Below are positions 8,802 to 14,984 of a stretch of DNA of 34,460 nucleotides, piece after piece. Positions within the stretch are counted from its first letter, which is position 1. The number at the start of each line of letters is the position of its first letter. The notes beneath the pieces are model-generated. The model was not told the DNA's origin, did not search any database, and worked only from the letters and a program-made list of their open reading frames with translations. The DNA lies in the NCBI RefSeq assembly GCF_036781485.1, contig NZ_DAIQAX010000014.1:1-34460 (forward strand), read 5' to 3'. Both the position numbers and the translations under genes were made by a program. The DNA comes from Thermocrinis sp. (lineage in GTDB: Bacteria; Aquificota; Aquificia; Aquificales; Aquificaceae).

Positions 8802-8839
8802 AGAAACAGTATTTTATCAGAGTTAAAATATTGTGCAGA
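8802..8839. promoter_or_regulatory. Divergent argG/corA promoter region with two -10 boxes
   Basis: This 38-base gap serves two divergent genes. On the minus strand TAAAAT (8811-8816) lies 9 bases before the argG ATG; on the plus strand TAAAAT (8824-8829) lies 10 bases before the corA ATG. The boxes are 7 bases apart, so the two polymerases must compete for overlapping DNA. Neither start has a Shine-Dalgarno. -35 elements are weak on both sides. Confidence 0.5.
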
Positions 8840-9781
8840 ATGATTAAAATATACGCAAGCTCTACCTTTGGATTTACAGAGCACTCCATAGATGAGTTTG
8901 GCACTATCCTAAAAGATAAAATCCTGTGGATTGATGTAGAAAAACCTACAGAAGAAGAGATCTTTTGGCTAAAAAGTGCGGTAGGTTTTGAAATGCCACC
9001 AAGGGAAGTCTTTGGAGACATAGAGATAAGCAGTAAGTATAAAGAGGAAGGAGACAAAATATTTATGAATCTTTCTTTTGTAATACAACAAAAGGAAGAT
9101 ATACTCGTAGAACCTGTATTCTTTTTTTTAAAAGGTAGATTTATGGTAACCATAAGGTATAGGGACATACCTACTCTTATGATCTTCCAAAAGAGAGTGG
9201 AAGTTCAAACTCTGAGTTTTCAGTTTGCAGAGGAGATGTTTTCCCACATAGTTAGCATAGAGGTTGATAGAATAGGAGATAGGCTTGAGATATTGGGAAG
9301 GCGTATAAGAAACCTCAGAAAGGAGGTCTTTGAAGAGCAAACGGAAGAGATCATAAAGGACATCTCTTACTACGACGAGCTAAACATAACCCTTAGGGAA
9401 ACTATAAACGAAAAACTAAGAATACTGTCTCACTTCGTAAAAAGCCCAAGGATAAACGCTCAAACCAAAAGGGAAATAAAGGTCATACTTGATGACCTAC
9501 ACACGCTCTTAGACTACACCACCTTCTACATGGACAAAATAGACAGTATTCAAAACACTTTACTCGGACTTATTAACATAAGGCAAAACGAAGCAGTAAA
9601 GGTATTTACGGTTTTAGCTACCATCTTTTTACCCGCCACCCTTATAGCCAGCATATACGGTATGAACTTTGAGCACATGCCCGAACTACGCTGGAAATAC
9701 GGATATGTTTATTCTTTGGCACTTATGGTAATAACCACTATCTCCCTTATTTTTTGGGTAAGAAGAAAAGGATGGCTATAA
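8840..9781 (+). CDS. corA: CorA-family magnesium/divalent metal transporter
   Basis: Pentameric inner-membrane channel for Mg2+ (some members carry Co2+, Ni2+ or Zn2+). With the ATG at 8840 it has 313 residues: a large acidic cytoplasmic funnel domain, a long stalk helix, and two C-terminal transmembrane helices. The diagnostic pore motif G274-M275-N276 closes the first helix, followed by an acidic and aromatic external loop (FEHMPELRW). The C-terminus ends in a basic tail (RRKGWL), as in the family. A TTG at 8831 is a less likely start. The next gene begins inside its last codons, so the downstream genes up to flhX form one operon with it. Confidence 0.95.
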   Translation: MIKIYASSTFGFTEHSIDEFGTILKDKILWIDVEKPTEEEIFWLKSAVGFEMPPREVFGDIEISSKYKEEGDKIFMNLSFVIQQKEDILVEPVFFFLKGRFMVTIRYRDIPTLMIFQKRVEVQTLSFQFAEEMFSHIVSIEVDRIGDRLEILGRRIRNLRKEVFEEQTEEIIKDISYYDELNITLRETINEKLRILSHFVKSPRINAQTKREIKVILDDLHTLLDYTTFYMDKIDSIQNTLLGLINIRQNEAVKVFTVLATIFLPATLIASIYGMNFEHMPELRWKYGYVYSLALMVITTISLIFWVRRKGWL

Positions 9782-10140
9782 AAAGGCTAAGGATTGAGGA
9801 CCTCATTTTGGGATCTATAGTTGCCCTAGCATTGCTATATCCCATAATAATTGCGGTAATCATCTATAAGTCCGATTCCCATGGTTCAGACGAGCGTCTA
9901 AAACCGATCATAGAATACCTTCAAGGTGGAGATTGTAAAGAATATCCTGTTAGGAAGCTAACAGATGTCTGCAGGAAAATAAACAAAGAGGGCTACAAAC
10001 TGAGAGATTCAAAGGTGGAGGAAAACAGAATCACACTAATCTACGGAAAGAAGGTAAAGGGTGTGGAAAGGAAGCTTGTAGTTGAGATAGTATTTGAAGG
10101 AGAAAAGATCAGCTCTGTAAGCTATGAAGAAGGGAATTGA
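9772..10140 (+). CDS. Hypothetical single-helix membrane-anchored protein
   Basis: I do not recognise this protein. The ATG start at 9772 overlaps the end of corA by 10 bases and gives 122 residues. A short basic N-terminus (KRLRIED) is followed by one strongly hydrophobic helix at about residues 13-34, then a hydrophilic domain rich in Lys and Glu of about 85 residues, with two Cys (in GGDCKEY and DVCRKI) that could form a disulfide. The positive-inside rule suggests N-in, C-out, placing the soluble part in the periplasm. It overlaps the ROK kinase gene by 17 bases. An earlier TTG start (9754) is possible but less likely. Confidence 0.6.
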   Translation: MAIKRLRIEDLILGSIVALALLYPIIIAVIIYKSDSHGSDERLKPIIEYLQGGDCKEYPVRKLTDVCRKINKEGYKLRDSKVEENRITLIYGKKVKGVERKLVVEIVFEGEKISSVSYEEGN

Positions 10141-10990
10141 TGTTGGTGGATCTTTCATAAAAGTTCTGTGGGAGGATGGCAAGCGCGAAAAGGTCTATGT
10201 AAGGAATGTATCCAAAAACAAAGAGGCTTTTGTTGAAAGACTAAGGGAAATTATAAGGGAAGGCAATCCTACAAAGGTAGGGATAGCGGTGGCTGGTTTT
10301 ACCTCTTTGGAAGGTGTGGTCTATCGGTCTCCAAACATACCAGCATTGGACGGAGTGGATATAAAAAAACTGCTTTTGGAGGAAGGTATAAGCGGATTTG
10401 TGCTAAACGACGTGAGCGCAGGAGCTTTTGGAGAGTGGTATTACGATCATAGGGACAGTAGAAATCTTCTTTTCGTAGCCATAGGTACAGGCTTGGGGGC
10501 CGGTTTTGTTTGCGAGGGTAGAGTTTTCTTAGGTAGCTGTGGGAGCGCTTTAGAATTAGGTCATCACATAGTAGAGAAGGATGGAGAGCTCTGCAGTTGC
10601 GGAAGGCGCGGATGTTTGGAAGCTTACTGCTCTTCTTACGGATTGGAAAGGATATACAAAAAACTCTCTGCTGGAGAAAGCTTAAAAGACTACCAAATAG
10701 TGCTGAGAGCAAAGGAGGGAGACCAAAAGGCACAGGAAGCTATAGAGACCTTTAAGGACTACCTTACCATAGGCTTGATGAACGCCGTTCATATATTTAA
10801 CCCAGATAGGGTAGTTTTGGGGGGTGGGCTAATACAACAGCTTAGAGAGTTTATGGATGATATGGAAACTCGTCTGAAGAAAGCTGTGGAAGCATTTCCT
10901 TCTCAGTGCTTTAAACTTGACTTTTCTAAGTGCGGTGAATTTTGCATGGCAAGGGGTGCTTTAGCCTTAGCCTTAGCAGACGATAGATAA
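10124..10990 (+). CDS. ROK-family sugar kinase (glucokinase-like)
   Basis: ATP-dependent hexose kinase of the ROK family (glucokinase, N-acetylmannosamine kinase and fructokinase relatives). The 288-residue protein has the N-terminal phosphate loop GIDVGGSFIK, the catalytic-Asp region LNDVSAGAFGE, the second phosphate motif GTGLGAGFV, and the ROK zinc site: ELGHH followed by CSCGRRGCLEAY. No helix-turn-helix precedes the kinase, so it is an enzyme rather than a ROK repressor. In an autotroph a glucokinase role in glycogen or storage-sugar recycling is plausible, but the actual sugar cannot be read from the sequence. It lies in the corA operon and the FliK-like gene starts 4 bases after its stop. 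Confidence 0.88.
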   Translation: MKKGIDVGGSFIKVLWEDGKREKVYVRNVSKNKEAFVERLREIIREGNPTKVGIAVAGFTSLEGVVYRSPNIPALDGVDIKKLLLEEGISGFVLNDVSAGAFGEWYYDHRDSRNLLFVAIGTGLGAGFVCEGRVFLGSCGSALELGHHIVEKDGELCSCGRRGCLEAYCSSYGLERIYKKLSAGESLKDYQIVLRAKEGDQKAQEAIETFKDYLTIGLMNAVHIFNPDRVVLGGGLIQQLREFMDDMETRLKKAVEAFPSQCFKLDFSKCGEFCMARGALALALADDR

Positions 10991-10994
10991 GATT

Positions 10995-12437
10995 ATGGAG
11001 ATCCGTCGCATAGAGGGCGTCTTCCTACAGCATGCTTTGGAAACCTCTCAAGGTCTAAGAGCGGGGAATGTGAGCAAGGAGTTAAACCTTAGATTGCTAT
11101 CCACAGTTCCTGAAAGTCTTCTCCAGGCTTTCTCAGAAAGTTCAGGTGGATTAAAGGGATACGTGTTGGAAGCCTACGGAAGGAACCTGAGGATATTGCT
11201 AAACAATAACCAAGAAATATTGGCTGAGAATATGTCCGATGTTGAGGTGCAAAAAGGGGATTACTTGGAGCTTGCCCTTGAGGGTAAAAATCCTTTGAGC
11301 TTGAGGATAATCTCACTTCAAAGAAAAACTGGTATAGACCAAATTTTAGATATTGCTTTTGGACCTTCGGAAAGTTTTCTGTTCAGCCTTGAAGAGGAGG
11401 ACATAGCATCTCTAATAAGAAACTCAGGCCTTTTTTACGAGAGAAAGCTTTTGTCTCATCTTAGAGGGGAAGTAAGCTTAAAGGAAATCTTAGAAGATGC
11501 AAAGGCTCAGATAATACTGAATCTTTTAAGCTTAGCAGAAGATGTGCAAAGCCAGCTTAACATACAAGAAAATAATGTCCAAAGTCTTGATTCTATAAAA
11601 AACCTCTTCTTAGCTATCATGAACAAGACAGAAAATTTAGCCGAAATAAGAAATCTTTTGAGAAACCTCTATCTTGAAAACTTAAACAATTGGGAGTTAG
11701 CCCAGTTTATAAGGTTCATAGAAAGCTCAGGAAATAGGCAGATTTTAGGAACGATGGAACGGGGGGATAAGGACGTTCTCATCCACCTTCTTTACAGAGA
11801 AATCCAAAACTTACTCCACACACCAGCAGGCAAAAGTTTGAATTTGGCTTTTGAAAGGCTAAAAACAATGGTCTTTTACCTTAAGGATACAGAAATAAAG
11901 GAACAACTTAATAACTTCATAAAGGCGCTAGACAATGGGAAAATTGAAGATTTGAGAGAGAGCCATAGAAAGCTTGTAGGTCTTCTGGAAGAAAGAGAAA
12001 AGCTTTTGCCTTTGAGGGAAAGGATAGAGAGGGACGGCCTTCAGTGGATAGAACGTCTAAACATTATTATCCAAGCACAAAGAATTATGGCGAATGATGG
12101 AGTGTTGGTCGTTCCCTTCAAGTGGGAAGGCCGAAAGGCAAGCATCATTCTAAGATCAAGCAAAGACGAATATAGAGTTTTTGTAAACCTCAATTACCCA
12201 GAAGGTTTTATTTCCGCTATGCTTTTATATAAAAAAGACTTGAGCCTGCGCTTTTATACGAACTCTGAAGTTTTCTACAGCAATCTTGAAACATCTAAGC
12301 ATATTTTAGAAAGCATGTTGAAGGAAGAGAACATCAAGGTAAAGGAAATCGTGGTTAATCTTATCCCTACCCTTCAGGATTTAAAGAAAGTCATAAAAGG
12401 GGAAATTCACAGTACAAACCTTTATTTAGTGGTGTAA
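10995..12437 (+). CDS. FliK-like protein paired with an FlhB-type C-terminal domain (YlqG-like)
   Basis: A 480-residue mostly helical protein without signal peptide or membrane helices. The N-terminal ~110 residues look like a small beta-rich domain (GYVLEAYGRNLRILL), the middle is a long charged helical region, and the last ~100 residues (about 375-480) have the alternating strand/helix pattern of the FliK C-terminal domain, with a hydrophobic strand, NLETSKHILESML helix and closing IVVNL strand. The assignment rests mainly on context: the next gene, one base away, encodes an isolated FlhB C-terminal domain, as in the Bacillus ylqG-ylqH pair. A role in flagellar hook-length control or export switching is inferred; overall similarity is weak. 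Confidence 0.55.
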   Translation: MEIRRIEGVFLQHALETSQGLRAGNVSKELNLRLLSTVPESLLQAFSESSGGLKGYVLEAYGRNLRILLNNNQEILAENMSDVEVQKGDYLELALEGKNPLSLRIISLQRKTGIDQILDIAFGPSESFLFSLEEEDIASLIRNSGLFYERKLLSHLRGEVSLKEILEDAKAQIILNLLSLAEDVQSQLNIQENNVQSLDSIKNLFLAIMNKTENLAEIRNLLRNLYLENLNNWELAQFIRFIESSGNRQILGTMERGDKDVLIHLLYREIQNLLHTPAGKSLNLAFERLKTMVFYLKDTEIKEQLNNFIKALDNGKIEDLRESHRKLVGLLEEREKLLPLRERIERDGLQWIERLNIIIQAQRIMANDGVLVVPFKWEGRKASIILRSSKDEYRVFVNLNYPEGFISAMLLYKKDLSLRFYTNSEVFYSNLETSKHILESMLKEENIKVKEIVVNLIPTLQDLKKVIKGEIHSTNLYLVV

Positions 12438-12438
12438 C

Positions 12439-12693
12439 ATGGCAGAAAGGAAAAAGGCGGTAGCAATAAGATACGATTCAAGCAAGGACAATGCCCCTGT
12501 TGTCGTCGCAAAAGGGTTTGGAGAATTAGCAGAGCGGATAATAAAGACTGCAAAAGAAAAGGGCATACCGATTGTAGAAGATAAAGAACTAACTTCTGCG
12601 CTTATAGGGGTGGAAGTTTTTGAGGAGATCCCACCAGAACTTTACAGGGCAGTAGCTAAAATTTTGGTTTTCGTGAAGAAGATAAGGGCTTAG
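12439..12693 (+). CDS. Stand-alone FlhB C-terminal domain protein (FlhX/FlhB2, YlqH-like)
   Basis: An 84-residue protein that matches the cytoplasmic C-terminal domain of the flagellar export switch FlhB (EscU/YscU family) over almost its whole length: AVAIRYD, then APVVVAKG (residues 19-26), PIVEDKELT, and the end IPPELYRAVAKIL. It begins just downstream of where FlhB has its autocleavage sequence NPTH, and that tetrapeptide is absent, so it corresponds to the cleaved C-terminal fragment. Free-standing paralogues of this kind are known in several bacteria and can partly replace the FlhB fragment. It follows the FliK-like gene by one base and overlaps the convergent gene on the other strand by 4 bases. 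Confidence 0.9.
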   Translation: MAERKKAVAIRYDSSKDNAPVVVAKGFGELAERIIKTAKEKGIPIVEDKELTSALIGVEVFEEIPPELYRAVAKILVFVKKIRA

Positions 12694-13154
12694 CTCATGT
12701 TTTTGTAGGATTTTGCAGCGGAGTATAGGTGAAACTTTAGCAGTTGATAAACCCTATTGATATACTGAGAGGCGGTTCTAATTTTTTCCTCATTCCAGCT
12801 GATAAATGTATCTTCCAAGAGGTAGACTACCTCTTGAACATCTTTTGCTAACTCCCTATCCGCAAACACTGGCGAGAAGGCGCTCAAGGAAGGCAAGGAT
12901 ATTAATATTAAGGATAAAGCTTCAAGGGCAAGCTCCAAAAAGTAATCCTTTTTATTTTCCCCTTCTAAAAATTCTATGTTGTTCAACAGTTCAAGGAGCA
13001 TTTCAAAGATATCTAAGTAAAAGAACGATATGCGTAGGGACGCCTCTGGGGGTAGCTTTATCTTCTTAGCGTAAAGGATGATGTTAATTGACCTTCCCTG
13101 CTGAGAAACCAGATACTCTAACCTTCTTAAAAAACTGTATATATATCCTTCCAT
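12690..13154 (-). CDS. Hypothetical helical protein downstream of hslU
   Basis: I do not recognise this 154-residue protein. It appears almost entirely alpha-helical, with leucine-rich amphipathic stretches (e.g. DIFEMLLELLNNIEFLEG) and a basic C-terminal helix; there is no signal peptide or clear membrane span. Its ATG shares one base with the hslU stop (TAATG), so it is translationally coupled to hslU. The gene converges on flhX with a 4-base overlap. Size and all-helical character recall small export or chaperone proteins such as FliS, but no FliS motif is visible and I would not assign that function. Confidence 0.6.
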   Translation of the reverse strand: MEGYIYSFLRRLEYLVSQQGRSINIILYAKKIKLPPEASLRISFFYLDIFEMLLELLNNIEFLEGENKKDYFLELALEALSLILISLPSLSAFSPVFADRELAKDVQEVVYLLEDTFISWNEEKIRTASQYINRVYQLLKFHLYSAAKSYKNMS

Positions 13155-14500
13155 TATAGAATATACCTTGAAAGTTCCATGTCCTTTACCAAACCAATTA
13201 ATTTGGCCCTAACAAACTTACTATCTATTATGATACGCTGTCCGCAAAGTTCAGGAGCATTAAAGGATATATCCTCCAATAGCCGTTCCATTATGGTGTA
13301 TAGCCGCCTAGCCCCTATGTTTTCCACCCTGTTGTTTATATCCTCCGCTATTGAAGCTAACTCCTCTATTGCGTCCTGAGTAAATTCTAAATCTACCCCC
13401 TCTGTTTTTAAAAGCTCCACGTATTGTTTAACCAAAGCGTTTTGAGGTTCTACTAGAATACGTACAAGGTCTTCTTTAGTCAGTGGTTTTAGCTCCACCC
13501 TTATAGGAAAACGTCCCTGCAGTTCAGGAATAAGATCGGAAGGTTTGGACATGTGGAACGCACCAGCGGCTATAAAAAGTATATGGTCAGTCTTTACGGG
13601 TCCATACTTGGTTCTAACTACCGTCCCCTCTACTATGGGCAAAAGGTCTCTTTGCACACCTTCCCGAGAAACACCTGGACCAACTCCGTGGGTCTTTATT
13701 GCTATTTTGTCTATCTCGTCAATAAAGATAATACCGAAATTTTCCGCCCTATAAACAGCCTCCGATGCTATCTCTTCCTGATCAATCAGCTTTTCAGCTT
13801 CTTCTTGCTCCAATATCTGCAGAGCCTCTTTAACCTTTACTTTTCTCCTTTTCCGTGGGGGCACCATGCCTCCCAGTAGGTTTCTGATTTGATCCTCAAG
13901 CTCCTCTAAACCCGGTGGGCCTATTATGCCCAATACGGGAGAAATTTTCTCCTGAACTTCTATCTCTATGACCCTGTCGTCAAATTCTCCCCTTCTGAGC
14001 TTTTCCCTAATGTAAGACCTATCGACCGCGCTTTGGGAGATCCTTGAGCCAAAACTAAGCTGTTGTGGTATTAGGTAATCAATTAACCTATCTTCTGCAT
14101 TTTTCTTTGCCCTCTCTCTAACCTCCTGCATTCGTTCCTGTTTTACCATTTGGTAAGAAACTTCCACCAGTTCCCTAACCATAGACTCCACGTCTCTTCC
14201 CACATAACCTACCTCTGTGTATTTGGTAGCCTCTACCTTGATGAAGGGAGCTTTGATAAGCTGGGCTAACCTTCTTGCTATTTCTGTCTTTCCCACACCC
14301 GTGGGACCTATCATTAAAAGGTTTTTTGGTGCCACTTCATCTTTCAAATGGGGGGGGAGTTTCTGCCTTCTCCATCTGTTTCTTAAGGCTATTGCTACTG
14401 CTTTTTTTGCTTCCTCTTGTCCAACAACGTACTTACTCAGCTCTTCTACGATTTTCGTGGGTGTTAGCTCTTCTAAAGCAGGCAGTAATCCCTTTTCCAT
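13154..14500 (-). CDS. hslU: ATP-dependent protease ATPase subunit HslU (ClpY)
   Basis: AAA+ unfoldase that feeds proteins into the HslV peptidase. With the ATG at 14500 it has 448 residues, the usual length. Walker A is G65-PTGVGKT-72; Walker B is in IIFIDEIDKIA; the arginine-rich sensor region ARRLYTIME follows; and the C-terminus ends LSRYIL, the tail that docks into HslV. The HslU-specific intermediate domain, between Walker A and Walker B, is present. A GGAGG lies 6 bases before the ATG, whereas a TTG one codon earlier is a poor start. hslV is not adjacent, which is unusual compared with the common hslVU operon, so HslV must be encoded elsewhere. Confidence 0.97.
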   Translation of the reverse strand: MEKGLLPALEELTPTKIVEELSKYVVGQEEAKKAVAIALRNRWRRQKLPPHLKDEVAPKNLLMIGPTGVGKTEIARRLAQLIKAPFIKVEATKYTEVGYVGRDVESMVRELVEVSYQMVKQERMQEVRERAKKNAEDRLIDYLIPQQLSFGSRISQSAVDRSYIREKLRRGEFDDRVIEIEVQEKISPVLGIIGPPGLEELEDQIRNLLGGMVPPRKRRKVKVKEALQILEQEEAEKLIDQEEIASEAVYRAENFGIIFIDEIDKIAIKTHGVGPGVSREGVQRDLLPIVEGTVVRTKYGPVKTDHILFIAAGAFHMSKPSDLIPELQGRFPIRVELKPLTKEDLVRILVEPQNALVKQYVELLKTEGVDLEFTQDAIEELASIAEDINNRVENIGARRLYTIMERLLEDISFNAPELCGQRIIIDSKFVRAKLIGLVKDMELSRYIL

Positions 14501-14952
14501 CAATCTCCTCCAGATTTTTCTTGTGTGTAAAGGTTTCTTATGAGATGGTCAAGATAGGTTTCCAGGTTTTCTGGAAATTCTTCCAGCAAAAACTCAATAG
14601 GAAAGACTCTTTTTATTACATCCATGGGAGGATTGCCCACACCTATAGCTGGTAGAATGTCCTTAGCACCTCTTCTGACAGCTTCGTCGTAAGCTAACTT
14701 GTAAGCTACTTTTAGCGCCTCCTCCACGTCCGAAAACCTATCTATTTCATCTCCCAGCTCATAAAGCACTATGTGTTTTGCATCCCTTTTAAAGCACTCC
14801 CAGTCTAATACCCTTTTAATGTAATACTTCCCTTCCAGTTCCATAAGCTCCACGCTGGAAAGATTGGGAAGCTCAAAGGTCACTATATAGTAGTCTATAA
14901 GCTCTCTGTCTGCGTATACATCTGGAAAAAAGAAAAGTTCCACGATATACAT
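14500..14952 (-). CDS. Hypothetical protein upstream of hslU
   Basis: I do not recognise this protein. From the ATG at 14952 it has 150 residues; an upstream in-frame ATG at 14997 would add 15 residues but would lie inside glnE. The N-terminus (MYIVELFFFPDVYAD) is hydrophobic but too short for a clear signal peptide; the rest is a mixed alpha/beta, acidic domain (DVEEALKVAYKLAYDEAVRRGAKD). The C-terminus is strongly acidic until the last few residues. It shares one base with the hslU start (TGATG) and is therefore co-translated with hslU. A role with the protease is possible by position only. Confidence 0.6.
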   Translation of the reverse strand: MYIVELFFFPDVYADRELIDYYIVTFELPNLSSVELMELEGKYYIKRVLDWECFKRDAKHIVLYELGDEIDRFSDVEEALKVAYKLAYDEAVRRGAKDILPAIGVGNPPMDVIKRVFPIEFLLEEFPENLETYLDHLIRNLYTQEKSGGD

Positions 14953-14969
14953 AATATAAAGCAAAAACG

Positions 14970-14984
14970 ATAAAATGATTTTAT
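14970..14984. promoter_or_regulatory. Perfect 7-1-7 palindrome forming divergent -10 boxes (glnE / hslU operon)
   Basis: The sequence ATAAAAT-G-ATTTTAT is a perfect inverted repeat. It supplies TAAAAT on the plus strand (14971-14976), 6 bases before the glnE ATG, and TAAAAT on the minus strand (14983-14978), 25 bases before the 14952 start. The glnE ATG itself begins inside the right arm. It may be only back-to-back -10 elements, or also an operator. Confidence 0.45.

Noticed and set aside
8719..9168. 149-codon minus-strand frame spanning the argG/corA gap
   Set aside because: It overlaps the starts of both divergent genes, is Ser-rich as expected from a shadow frame and has no ribosome site.
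12690..13154. FliS-like flagellar chaperone
   Set aside because: Size and helical content fit, and flhX is adjacent, but no FliS sequence motif is visible and the gene belongs to the hslU unit.
14350..14357. Run of eight G (C in hslU) as a possible phase-variable tract
   Set aside because: The hslU frame is intact through it, the gene is housekeeping, and a single run of this length is not evidence of switching.
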